64,000 bases of DNA from Diploscapter coronatus. Its lineage: Eukaryota > Nematoda > Chromadorea > Rhabditida > Rhabditidae. Location: NCBI GenBank assembly GCA_964036155.1, contig OZ038422.1, positions 27,365,201-27,429,200 of the forward strand. The letters are read 5' to 3'. Each line of letters begins with the position of its first letter. The stretch's first letter is position 1. This document shows, in pieces, positions 39,687-51,110 of this stretch. Below the pieces are notes generated by a model. That model saw only the letters and a list, made by a program, of their open reading frames with translations, searched no databases and was not told the origin of the DNA. A program made the translations under genes and the position numbers.

Positions 39687-41860
39687 AGCTATAAAATCTG
39701 CTATTGATAAGTTTCGATCTTCTATTATTAAGCGCCAGAAATGCTGATCTTCAAATCGGTTCCTGGCAAAATGTAATTAATATTAGCATAAACGGGTGAA
39801 ATACCGTAATTATTCTAAATTCTACATGTCATTAAATTGTGTATTTGTAAATTTTTATTATTTTAGATTATTTATCAGTATCTAGAGATATATATATTAT
39901 CATTTTATGCTAGGAATATAAACTATCCTGGATTGTCTATTGTTCTTTCATTTTGAGTTTATTAAGCCATGTACGTAACTATGATACTATATTCTAGAGG
40001 TAATTATTAGCGCTTTCAAAATCATCGTTTAGACGAAAATTTGTTCAACATCTTCAAAGGGCCTGAAATTCCATGAAATAACGTTTTATTCCTATCTGTG
40101 AGGTTAAAAATATTGTTTGTTATTCATTATTCAGAGAGTATATTATTAGCCATTTGTAACTAACTCGGGTCTGCATTACATTTTCTAATTTGACTACTGT
40201 AACATGGGGACTTGTTAGATTGAGAATTCAGCATAGAATAAATGTTTCAAATATCGAAGACCGTGTAATTTTTGAAATGCTGCTGATTAACTAGCTAGGC
40301 ATGTGATAATAAAGTTACAGATGATGTAAAATTAACATCAAATCTGCAAGGTTCGTGAAAATGTGATGTTCTGTCGGAATGCACACATACATCAAAATGT
40401 CGTCCCTTTCAAAAAGAGTGAAGGATGTGCGCGGGCTTAATGAAAACCGAGGAAGAAGAGGGCGGCGCTTCAGAAAGGAGAATTTTTCTGTTCTCCGACA
40501 AAAACCTTCTCTGCAAAAGCTGTCCCCTTCTCTATCTGAATTCAAAATGAATTTCCGTTTTTCAAAATTCCCGAGTTTATTTGTCATTTATTCAATTATC
40601 AGATTATCTGATGTTTCTGAAAATCCCGCGTTTCAAGGGCGTGGTTTATTGAATCATCATTTATTTTATCCTATCTCTAATATTCCTTAGGGAACTTCAA
40701 TCTCAGATACAATTTGTAGCATCTTGGCGTTTGATAAATTCAATGTTGTTTTTAGCGAAGAAATTCTTTGCAACCGGAAATATCGAGTATAATTTTTTGT
40801 TCTCGAAAAAAGCGAAGGGCTTGGAAATGGAGACATGGAAAAACTGAAGCACTTTGGGAAATGAGCCCTGAAATCCCTATTTGATTTTTGCAGTCTCTCG
40901 GTGTCAATTTGTATATTCCAGACATTTTTCGAGAATTTGCCTATTTTGAATGGATTTTGGGTTCTCAGCAAACGTCGAACATCTAAATTTTATTATGTGC
41001 TGCTTTTTGTGCTTTTCCGAGGCCAGGAACGTGCGCAGGTCCGAAAGCCCGAGAGCCGTCGTTTATTTTTATCGCTACCAGTACGAAAAAGTCGCGTCAC
41101 GAAGGCAAAGATTTAGTTAGAATTTGGAAAGCGCAAAGGGGGGGATTGAATTTGGAAGGTTTGGGTGGTCGAATATGGCTAAACCCTTGGTTTCTATAGT
41201 TTTGTCGATAATTTTAATATTCGAAATTTGGAATTTGTCTATGATAGACTGACATTATATACTCGAGAAATGAATATGTTTGTTTTAGTATAAAAAAAGC
41301 AGCGGTCGGTCGGTTTAATGAGAGGCCTTATATTTCGAGAACGAAGAGGATATATCATAATATACGAAACCTGAGGAAATTTATGTCTTGCGGGGGAAAT
41401 TGTCTCAAATGAATTTGTCATGTGTGGCTTTTTACGTCGATTGCAACATATAACTCTTGTATAATTTCATCATGACTCTCTTAAATTCGACGTAGGAGAA
41501 TCGGGAAAATCGAGTTATCCTTCCGGGTCTTTTTTTCTTTTTTTTGAAAATTTTTCAAGGTGCTTTGTTCGCATCACACATGTGGTAGTTCTTGTAATGG
41601 GCCCATTTTTGAAAGCACCTTTACATCGCTCGATCTCTTACCTTCAAACAGCTGTTCTATCTTATGCTTTATATTTTAGTACCTCATATATATTCATAAA
41701 CCTCCTATATGCCACATCGTTTCGAAAGTTTTGTGTCTGAGATCCTATTCTTTCTACCCGAAGATTTGATATTTAAAAGATTCTTAAAATCCATATTTCC
41801 TATCGCATTTCTAATAGTTGACTGAAAAGCTGTACCTCGTCGATTAAAATTGAATAAATC
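39687..41860. other. Spacer, wnk-1 / serpentine receptor
   Basis: About 2.2 kb of AT-rich sequence without coding signal; the receptor promoter should lie at its right end. Confidence 0.5.
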
Positions 41861-44800
41861 ATGCTGAATTTCCTATTTTCGCCGAATTCCAGCGAAGTGA
41901 TGGGCAGTGGCTCGGAAGTAGTCGATTTGGACAGTCTGCAGCAACTGATCGGCTATCATCGAATTAACATTTTCCTTGGGGCTATTTGTGCTTCGCTATC
42001 ACTCATCCTAGCATTTTTTCTCCTGACTTCACGGCATTTCAGGAAAAATAGCCAGGTATGATATTCTTAGATAGAATTCAACTTATAATATAAAACTTGA
42101 AAAAATAGCATAATAAAGTCAATTAAAAGATATACTTCATAAGTTTTTAACGACATAAATTTTACCAGCGTATGGCGTATTTATGTTATTGTTGGCTTCA
42201 AGAATGTCCAGATATTTCAAATTCCATTCTTTAGCTGATTATAACCCTGGCCTTCGCCGACCTTCTCAACTGCCTCGGCATCTTTCTAATGGGAATTGAT
42301 AGGTGAGAGTCCCATTTCACTTAAAACAACGCAAAGACGACGCACATTTTGTTCGAATTTAATTAGATTCCTGAATTCATGGAATTTGCCAGAAAAATTT
42401 ATCTGATTGCATATTTTGCCTGATTTCAGATGCAGTTTGTATTCGGAAGTGATCGTGACGGGTGACGTTGACGATGAGACTTCGTGGACCTGCGCTTCAC
42501 AAATCTGGCTGTTCGTTAGAACTCTCGGTAAGTTTAATAGTCTAATAACTGGCCTTCTAAACTATGGACTTCTGCAAACAAATTTTATTTCCTACTGTAA
42601 CTTTAATCAATATCTTCCTTCCCGTTGAATGAGAATTTCATTTTCGTGCATTCATCTGCTAGACATCGTTGAATTTTACGAGATCACTAAAATGTCTTCA
42701 ATTCTTCGTGAAATGAGCATTCGATTACGGGAACGCACTTTTGCTCGTCATTCAGAAGTGAATTGTTGCATCATGCAGCCAAATTGGTCTTGGCATGTGT
42801 GAGGAAGCAAAAGTGGAAGGGCTTCAATGAAGAAACTGCTGCCTACGATTTAATTTAATTGCTCATAATTCATGTGAAAGAAACCCAATTAGATATGTAG
42901 CTTGAAATGTACGTGTGTTAAGCTGGGCCGGATATATATATAAACTGGCGGATAAAAAATGAGGAAGTAAGGAAATGCATTGTCGAAAGGTGTTTTGGGT
43001 CCAAAAAGGGAATTTCCCGCTGAAAAACACAGAACATTGGCCTGAATTATAGATGCGCGCACAACTCAGTTGGAAAGTAGAATTGTGTCTGACAAGGTGA
43101 GAGGCGCATTCAAAGATTAATTGACAAAAAAATTAGGAATTTCCGGGGAAATGCAAAATTTTGGGCTGTTGACCGATGCAATTTTGATTTTTTATGATTA
43201 GCTAAAAATTAGGAGAGCGATCGTTGCGCACAAAATATATATCTTGCAATTTCTTGGATTTTGCACTACTTTCACAGCCTAATCCTTATGGCATTATCTC
43301 ATCTTTCTATCATTCAACTTGTTACTTTTTTAATTACCCAAGCGTCGAATATTTGAGACTGACTAGGTTATAGATTTGTAGAGTTCCGTGGAAAATAGTA
43401 ACAGGCTCGTATAAGATAGCAATAGTGACGGGATTGATTTAGTCTTGGGAGAGGTAGGGCTAGGCAAAGATAAGGGTAAGGATAAGGTGAATAAGATGCA
43501 AATTTATCTCACAAAAATAAACCAGGATCTCATTCAAACACTCAAGTCTCACTTATTTCCAAGAAAAAGTGTATACTCAGCTATTATTTTGTGCCAACGA
43601 CATTCACCCAAAATTAAAATATTTTAGGTGATCTCTGGCCCCCAATGACCCAACTTCTAATGGGTCTAGAACAGCTTCTCTGCGTTCAAACAGGAGTTCG
43701 ATCTAAGCGAAGGTAAGCCTTCCCTAAAAGGATCAAAGATACTCTCGTTTCCCCTTCTCTTTTCTAATTCTAATGTTGTCTTGGCACTATGCGTTACGGG
43801 CGATGTGCAGCTCGATTAAAAGGCCTCGTTTGCCGTGCAACGCGCCGGCCAAATTAAGATTTTCGACCTGTTAATGCGATGTGTGCAAAATGAAAGCTCA
43901 ACGACTAGAAAGCTGTCAGGAAAAGCCGGATCTCAAAAAACAGCAAAGTTTCGAGAATTAACCCGAACCTTTCAGGTCACATTGCTTCGTGATAAACTCA
44001 GTGTTATTCGTAGTGATTTCTACAACGATTGGATATGCAATTGCTTTTGAGCGACGATTTGATGGGCTTGTCATGTTCTACTGCGGAAGAAAGGCTACGT
44101 TTGGAAAGTAAAGGAATTTTGAATGTCTCAATTTTTCATTTTCAACACATTTATTTTCGAAGGTTTATAATTATATCAGGCTATGGTTTCAAATTTAAAT
44201 TTTAAAAATTTCAGAGTATTCTCCGGCTTCGTCTATGCTCACAACGTGATTGGATATGTGAGTGGAGTTGTGTTGAACTCAATCGCTGCCTGGCTGATGA
44301 TGCAGAAAATGAAGGAAGCCACGAAAAGCCGGCAAAATTCGACAATTGAAGGAAGATCGATCGATTTAGAGCCTGATATGGCCAGATCAAGTCTACAAGC
44401 GGTCACTAATAAAAGGTAGCATAAATTCAAGTGTACTGAAAAATAATAGAATATTTAAGGAAGCATGTAGCGCTAATGCAACAAATTCGATCCTGTCTGA
44501 TAGTGTCCTCAATTTCAACATTATTAGTCTCCCTACCGAATTGCCTTTCGTTATGCAGTCTGTTGATTGTCTCAGTGAAGGACAGTATTTCAAAGCCGGC
44601 TGTTTATGGTGTGATCTTCATTTTCATGCAAAATAAGATAGTGATTTTTAGCGACCTGCATAAACTCCGGCATCAATATCTTCGTGTATCTTCTGCAGAA
44701 TGACCAATTCAGAAGGCATGTGATAAAATTTGTGACGAGGGAGGAAAAAGAGAAACGCAGTAGTAGCATGGTAATATTATATTTGGGTGCGTAGCGTTAT

Positions 44801-45090
44801 CCAACAAAGATTTTGTTGGGTAACGCTACAGTCGAAAAGCCTTTGTTGGATAACGCTCGCCCTCCTTATATTTTAAAATATTCGAAAATCAGAATACAAC
44901 CATACAAACGAATTTTCAGGAGGATGACACCGAAAACGACACGATTACTCAGGCGAAGTTGTTGAATAAATACAAGGCGATAGATCACCCTTCGGAAAGC
45001 CTGTACTCGAATAGGCCGATGATCGAAGTCAGCCACTACACCAACAGCATAATCAAGGAAAACGGAGACACAGCGCTGCTTCAAGCATGA
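41861..45090 (+). CDS. Orphan seven-helix serpentine receptor
   Basis: Probable G-protein-coupled receptor of the plasma membrane; ligand unknown. Nine exons: 41861-42055, 42235-42302, 42430-42527, 43628-43712, 43976-44107, 44215-44415, 44460-44608, 44652-44770, 44920-45090, giving 405 residues. An N-glycosylation site (NSS) lies in the short N-terminus. TM1 is IFLGAICASLSLILAFFLL, TM2 LIITLAFADLLNCLGIFL, and TM3 contains MTQLLMGLEQLLCVQ with EQL in place of DRY. TM4 is VINSVLFVVISTTIGYAIAF, TM5 VIGYVSGVVLNSIAAWLMM, TM6 CLIVSSISTLLVSLPNCLSL, and TM7 INSGINIFVYLL in place of the usual NPxxY. Two Cys in extracellular loop 1 may pair. The tail is acidic and charged. It resembles nematode chemoreceptor-type families but I cannot assign one. 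Intron 3 is 1.1 kb, far above the local norm. Confidence 0.85.
44791..44856. repeat. Three copies of a 15-18 bp unit, one inverted
   Basis: Within the last intron of the serpentine receptor gene, GTAGCGTTATCCAACAAA (44791-44808) is followed by its near-complement at 44811-44829 and a third copy, TTTGTTGGATAACGCT, at 44841-44856. The first two can form a strong hairpin with almost no loop. Confidence 0.8.
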
Positions 45091-45255
45091 TCGTCAATAA
45101 TTTAATCTATGGCAATTTTCCTTCCAAATGCGGGATATATGATACTTTAGAAAAATGTCTCTTCTCTCCGGTAAAATTTCCAAGCATTGCTCTGTTTCGG
45201 ATATGTAAAGTTTACGAGTTCCACTTAATATTGTTGATGAATTTATGTAGATGTA

Positions 45256-45261
45256 AATAAA
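45256..45261 (+). terminator. AATAAA poly(A) signal, serpentine receptor gene
   Basis: AATAAA about 165 bp after the stop codon at 45088-45090, just before the convergent synaptophysin gene. Confidence 0.5.
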
Positions 45262-45365
45262 TACAACAATCTAGAGAAAAAACGCACACACGGATTTTTG
45301 ATGATATCGATAACTTATGGCTGCGTAAGAATGTGAGATGATGTTTGCGGCGATTTTTGATTAAA

Positions 45366-46522
45366 TTAGGCAATGGAAGTGGGGTTTTCCTGAGATCTCG
45401 GCACGATTTCCTTCCAAATGAACCAGCAATTCAGCGCGAAGCACAGCACGCACACCCAATCGGACAGCTTAATTAATTAACTAAAATAGGGTAATTAAAT
45501 TGCCATTAACGAAACTACTAAACGAGATCGATAGAAATAAAACATGACCAGATGGAAATTTTATAAACGGCTATAGTTTTGTGTAGAAATTTGTCGATCA
45601 TTTAACTACCCAATTAAATAATTAACTCATACCACAGAAATGGCAAGTTTCCCATTATTGACACTTCTCGAAATATACTTTGCCCCGCCAAGTGTAGCAG
45701 ATGATTTATTGAATAATTCACTCAGGGTTTCGTCACTAGATTTGAAATTTGAGTTAGGCAGTCGATATTTAAAAATCACCTGGTCGCGTTTCCGATGTTA
45801 TTTGCACCAGCCCACCAGATTGAAGAGCACAGGAAGAAGAGGAGGAAAAGTAGAGCGCTAATTGCGAGATCCTTAATTAGTAAGATTAGGATAATCAGAG
45901 TAATTAATTAGAGTTAATTACTCCCAACGCAATTCTTTTCTCGTTCTGGTAGAGTTGCCAAAGGACGACGTAAACGAACATGGCAACGAGAGTATAGATC
46001 AGGCCGGTCACGTTGACAAAGTAGAAGAATCCCGCACTGCCTCCGGAATTGTTCTCACTCGTCCACACATGCGACGATTTGTCATCGCATTTGAAATCGA
46101 CGTCGGATAAACTGGAATTTATAAATGATTCGATTTAACTGTCTAAAGTATCTATGAATTTAAAATGATCTTCACTTAAAATTCTCATAACGTTAGAAAT
46201 TCAGGTCTTATAAACTCGCAGTTAATTCGAAATATTAAATTTTAGTTAAAGTTTTGTATTTAAAACAATAGCAAATATAAATTTAATTATAAACGCAAAA
46301 CATTCTTACGAGAAAGTGCTGAATGATTTAGTCGTTGTAGTGCTATTAGGTGGGCAGGAATAGTTCACTTCACCGCCCCAAGAGTTCACAGCAGCAATGG
46401 CGATTACGGTAAAAAGCTGAATTTGAAATTTAAAAATAACACTTTAACTAATAACTCACAAATTCAATCAGTTTAATGAACCCTATTGGGTATTTAAAGG
46501 TCGATAGATTCAGTCCAGCCAT
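45366..46522 (-). CDS. sph-1: Synaptophysin-family vesicle membrane protein
   Basis: Four-helix MARVEL-type protein of the synaptophysin/synaptogyrin family, found in synaptic-like vesicle membranes. Six exons: 46460-46522, 46310-46416, 45922-46111, 45780-45871, 45633-45735, 45366-45467, giving 218 residues. The N-terminus FKYPIGFIKLIEFLFTVIAI matches the family's EPLGFVKVLQ start of TM1. A luminal loop with glycosylation sites (NYS, NST, NNS) and two cysteines (SCPP, FKCDD) follows. TM2 is FFYFVNVTGLIYTLVAMFVYVV, TM3 DLAISALLFLLFFLCSSIWW, then a second luminal loop of about 45 residues, and TM4 WVCVLCFALNCWFIWKEI, matching the family's WFVFKET. The tail after TM4 is short and lacks the Tyr/Gly repeats of mammalian synaptophysin. 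Synaptophysin fits better than synaptogyrin because of the N-terminal motif. Confidence 0.85.
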
Positions 46523-48347
46523 GCTGTATGAAATTCCAATAGTTTTATTCAATAAATGGAAATTTAGATACTCTGAAAGTTTGCAGTTTTTTTTTTTATA
46601 AAACCAAACAAAGACTAGATGATTTGAGGTGCATATGAATTGGAATTTTATGATAATTTAGAAGGAGAAAACTGAAAATCAAATAAATGGATCAAAATAT
46701 GATGTAGCTAATCTCTGTTTATCCACAATATATCCCTCTATCATAAAGGATGAATGCAAATGATGGTGAAAAACATCGCCCTTGGGCATAATACACTTAT
46801 GTCTGTGTGTGTGTGTGACTCTCTAAAGCGATTGAGAAATAAGTAATCAATATTTTGGGTGTTGGAACGAAAAACCGAGTGAGTGCGGTGAAAAGAGACA
46901 TACACAGAGCTGTGTACTTAGGAAAAAGAAAGTATATTGAAGAGAAAAAGACGATAGAGATATATGGAAACGCACACAATGTATAGGGTGAATCTGCGAA
47001 AGTCAAGCGTCTGTCATATTTTGCTTTAAAGCTCTAGGAAAATATCGAATTTTTGAACACTCTTATCAAATTCTATATGAGATTCCTGTGATTTTGCAAT
47101 GCAATGCACTATCTAAATCATTACAAAAATATAATTCATGCATGAATATTTTCAATCGATAAAACATTAGTAATGAAGGCTAACGAAAACAGACGAAAAC
47201 TGAAATACTCGTATTACGAATAGTGAAAATAGTAAACGTTGTGAGGGAAAGTGTCTGAATGCGGGCCTTCTGTTCTGCAATCGATATCAATGACAAATGC
47301 GAATAATGTATCGGAGAAGGAATGACAGAAAAGGTAGCGGCGGGTAGCAGGGGAAAACTGAAGGAAAAACAGTAGCAGACCGATCAAAATAGGAAACTTA
47401 CATGAATAGGAGAATTCTTTCGATCAATGGGGTGTTGGAAGAATGAAAAATGCTGAATGTAAATTGAAGCTTCACGTAATATTTTCGATTTACTGTAGAA
47501 TACTCCAAGATATATAATGCTTCATCTGAAATTCATTTTTAAAGTTGGATATACCGTGAAACCTCTAATAGAAGCCCAAGGGCTTCTATTTTCAACATCT
47601 CCTTGGAGAGGGCCTCAAATGGAGGGAGGACTACTATCTTCCAACCCAAAATTTTGGGAAATTTTTTCGAAAAATTGTTCATTTTTCATTATTTCGTTTC
47701 TAAAATTGATCCATTTTTGCGATTTCATGAGAGTTTTTCAGTCCAGTTTTGAGTTCATTCAATGTGTTGATAAACATGCTATTCGTGCGCATTTTAGATT
47801 AATTATGACATTGTTAAGCGACCTTTAACCCATACATGTCAGAAAATCGGTCATTTTGGAAGGGAACTCATATTGAGAGGGGGCTTTAATTGAGGGAGGT
47901 TCTATTTTCGATAGACCCAAAGAGGGGCCTCAATTAGAGGCTTTACAGTATTTGCATTTATTTATATTATTCAAATTTTATTATGACTCAGGTATATTTT
48001 CTGATTGGAAGTTCTCTGAATGTTTCCTAAAATGTTAATGGCGGAAAAACGAACAAAAGAATTTCTGACGATGTTGCTCTTGAATCCCGTGACAATCCCA
48101 CATAGCAACCGAAAATCTTTCAGTATGTTAGATAGGCAAAATATGCATATTCATATGTTCAAGCATAGACAGACAAAGTCGCTCGGCATATCTCTAAAAA
48201 TTATCCAGAATATTCACGAATTTACAATTGGCTTTAGCAACACACAGTTTCAGAATCTTCTCAGACTTCCCGTTTTGCAGCTAGTTTTTGAATTTTAGCA
48301 ATAATTGTCAATTTTCCAGGCTACTGTAATTAATTTGGGGCTCGAAA
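46523..48347. promoter_or_regulatory. Divergent spacer, sph-1 / four-helix gene
   Basis: Both neighbours start here, so two promoters are expected. It also holds a short TG microsatellite (46803-46817) and the element at 47554-47948. No coding signal. Confidence 0.45.
47554..47948. mobile_element. 395 bp inverted-repeat element at TA
   Basis: The left end CCGTGAAACCTCTAAT (47554-47569) is inverted at the right end (ATTAGAGGCTTTACAG, 47933-47948), 13 of 16 positions matching, and both ends are flanked by TA (47552-47553, 47949-47950). Subterminal GGCCTCAAATGGAGGGA-type motifs recur inside. This fits a Tc1/mariner/pogo-type miniature element; no transposase is encoded. Confidence 0.75.
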
Positions 48348-49386
48348 ATGACTGATCGAGTTTGTGGCTGTAATGTCGTCACCGCAGCGGGCGTTGTTAC
48401 GAGTTTGCAGGTGACAAAATATCTTAATTACCGTAACCCAAAGTTCGAATATGCTAATTTCAGCTGATATTGTTGGTTTTGACGTTAGCTTCCACTGGAC
48501 TAGTACTCGATCGATACAGACTTTGGGAGACCTACGAAGCGAGGGGCCCTATCAATCAGACTCAGGCGGCTGCTGCAGTAGCTGCGGTAAGAAGATTCTA
48601 GATTTACGAAAATTAGCCTAAATTCAAATTTAAGGGAGAACCGCTGGAAGTAACTGCATCAATTTGGTCTCGAGGGTTCGTCGAATTGGGCATGGCCTGG
48701 TACGTGGGATTCGGCTCGTTTTGGCTTTTCTCGATACTAATCTTGGCCCTGTCATTCAAATACTACCGACCTGTGTTCGTAGTGCCGAATTTCACAGCTC
48801 TGGTTATTGGATGCTTCATGACGTTATTCGCGTTTGGTGAGAATGAATATAAACGATTCGGGAATCTGGGAAAACTAATCATGCTTACATCATAGCATCG
48901 TTACATATGAAATAGCATAGGTTTGGATAAGGTAAATAATTCTTTTCCCGTACTATTTCGTATGCGACGATGCAACTATTGTATTGACTTTTCTAGGTTG
49001 CCAAATCCAGAATGCAATCTAAGCTAGAGCTCATTTAAAGCAAATGTTTTCTAATTTTAACTATATTTGAGTATCCCTCTGAGTAATTCCTAAATGGATA
49101 TTTCATTTCAGGGGTACTATTGTGGAGAATACTGGACGAATCGAAGGACTATCAGACGAATGATTACGAAGAAGCAGTTATTTGTTACATCATGGGATTG
49201 TTGTTATTCGCATTTCTATGCTGCATTTTCTTCATCATATTCATCGCCAAATATCACGGATTTTTGAGGCAGAGATATGGACACCAGGTTCCGAAGGTAA
49301 AAAATTTCACGACTTCATTTTTCATTATTTTAATTTAGTTCGTTCAATCACGAGCGAGAACGGGATATCACGATGAAGCATATTAA
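48348..49386 (+). CDS. Four-helix transmembrane protein, unknown function
   Basis: I do not recognise the family. Five exons: 48348-48410, 48464-48586, 48635-48836, 49112-49296, 49339-49386, giving 206 residues. Four hydrophobic segments are visible: about 10-35 (VVTSLQLILLVLTLASTGLV), 82-106 (GMAWYVGFGSFWLFSILILA), 113-138 (PNFTALVIGCFMTLFAFGVL) and 154-180 (YIMGLLLFAFLCCIFFIIFI). A predicted loop between helices 1 and 2 holds a glycosylation site (NQT) and an Ala-rich stretch. The topology resembles claudin/tetraspan-like membrane proteins, but the claudin W-GLW-C-C signature is absent. The C-terminus is short and Tyr-containing (HDEAY). AATAAA lies about 75 bp downstream. The third intron contains hairpin element copy 2. 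Confidence 0.8.
48893..48976. repeat. Short hairpin element, copy 2 (four-helix gene intron 3)
   Basis: GCATCGTTACATATGAAATAG (48895-48915) is inverted at about 48953-48973 with three mismatches. The interior TTTTCCCGTACTATTTCGTA parallels that of the wnk-1 intronic copy at 33655-33754. Confidence 0.65.
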
Positions 49387-49459
49387 AATCATTACACTTT
49401 TGTAAAGTAACCTGTTTTTTGTGAAGATCATCTATTTCTGATTCGATTCTTCTTTGTTT

Positions 49460-49465
49460 AATAAA
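49460..49465 (+). terminator. AATAAA poly(A) signal, four-helix gene
   Basis: AATAAA about 75 bp after the stop at 49384-49386. Confidence 0.55.
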
Positions 49466-50266
49466 GATATTTGATTTCCTGAAGATAAGCAATAAAAAGA
49501 CGAATTTTTGTGGTCAGTACGGCTACTCTGAGTCATCTAAAATGCGACAGAATCGCATTAGTAACCTTCAAACCCCGCCAAAATCAAACTTTAAAAACCA
49601 TTTGCGGTCTCTACGTATAAGGTTAAAATTTGTTGGAAATCTACTTTATCCAATTCATAAATTGATTCTCTGCAATTTAATTAATTTATTTAGTTCATTC
49701 ATATTCTTAAATTGGAAAAATATAATCCCGACTTCCGGTGCATTTTTGGGTCATACTGATAAGACTGTTAAATGCTTCCTATTTTAAGTGATTCGATAAA
49801 GATATTATTCTGAGTGGGTGGAGTTTTTAATTTAATGAACACTATCATTTAATATACGGAAAACAAATCATTTGTAATTATTTGATAAGATGAGTTCGAA
49901 ATAAATTGGCCCTATTTAATTGCTAAATTCCATTCAAAACCATTTTCATTGATCAAAATGATGCTCTTATTTGTTAGTGATTAGATTTCTATTGTTAATC
50001 GCATCAGAGTCATTTATCTTTGTTTGATGATGCAACACATGTGTCTGCTTCTTTCTTTCCTACTCTTTTCTATTTTCTGCTTCTCTGCCTTCCCCATCTC
50101 TATCATTGTTTCTTCGACTCTCTCGGTTCACAGCTCCTTTTATCGATTGTCTCACGTTGCAAAACCCCACATTTCCATCCCAAATACGGGCTCATTTCGT
50201 CAAATTTTTCTCATCGTAAAATCTTTCAAAGTTCACAAATGACCTTTTTTGTTCAGGAATTTCAAT
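49466..50266. other. Spacer before first ET-module gene
   Basis: AT-rich; pyrimidine-rich near 50040-50140. No gene seen. The promoter of the downstream gene should be here. Confidence 0.45.
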
Positions 50267-51110
50267 ATGAGGATCACTAATATTCAAATCTTCCTATCGA
50301 TGATAACTTTGCCTATGATTGTATCAGCGATCACATGTTATGATGGTAAGCCTATAACAATTTCCAACATATTAGGCAAGTTGATATAATAAGAAGGGGA
50401 AATGTTGCTTTCAAAGAAAAAATCCAATGAACAACTTGCTTGAAGCCGTACTTTTGGCGTCACGCATTTTCGATTTATCGCCGCTGATTTGATTGATTTG
50501 ACGTGATTTGTGCTGCAGGTTCGAAAGCGCCCATAAAAGGCAACACGACGACCAACTTCATTCGGATGGAGTGCGACGAGGGAATGCAGTACTGCTTCGA
50601 GTCTTACAATGCTAATTTCTCGATTGTCACTGCTAGCTGTCAGAATCTGAATACAGAGTCGAAAATGTTGGACGTTTGTAAGGTTAGTATTGCTAGCGGG
50701 ATCAAGGATATTTTATTGGATGAGATCTTTCATGCTTACTAATAAATATTTTTCACGACACTTAAATTTAAAATTTAGATGCCAGGTATGTGCGACACTA
50801 GAGATACCCTCGACATAACGATATGCTGTTGCAATACAGGTAACTTTAGAGTCCAAATGTTCCATCCTGAAGAAATATGCCAAAATGAAGTGGAATTTTT
50901 CATTCTCACCTCATTTTTTCTAAACCATTTATTCAAAACTACCTTAAGCACGTTTTTAATTTATTTTTAAATTCAGATCTCTGCAATCTACAATCATTCC
51001 TAGTCCCTACTGGGCCTACTAAACTTCGAACCCGAGACAGGTTAGGAGCCTCAAAACTTAGGAAGATTAGCAATTTCTAAATCTTAATGAATTTTATTTT
51101 TAGGAACTAA
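50267..51110 (+). CDS. ET-module secreted cysteine-rich protein
   Basis: Small secreted protein of the nematode ET-module type; molecular role unknown. Five exons: 50267-50345, 50519-50682, 50779-50839, 50977-51040, 51104-51110, giving 124 residues. A signal peptide covers about residues 1-21 (hydrophobic, ending MIVSA). The mature part starts ITCYDG and holds ten cysteines in the pattern C..., MECDEGMQYCF, ASC, DVCK, GMC, ICCCN, LCN. The QYCF segment and the CCC-x(3-5)-CN end are the family signature, which also resembles the Ly6/three-finger fold. Potential N-glycosylation sites are present (NTT, NFS). The last exon is only seven bases (completing Arg, then Asn-stop), so the C-terminus is the least secure part. 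A paralogue lies downstream at 52913. Confidence 0.82.

Noticed and set aside
47517..47828. A 103-codon frame
   Set aside because: It overlaps the 47554-47948 inverted-repeat element and does not resemble a transposase.
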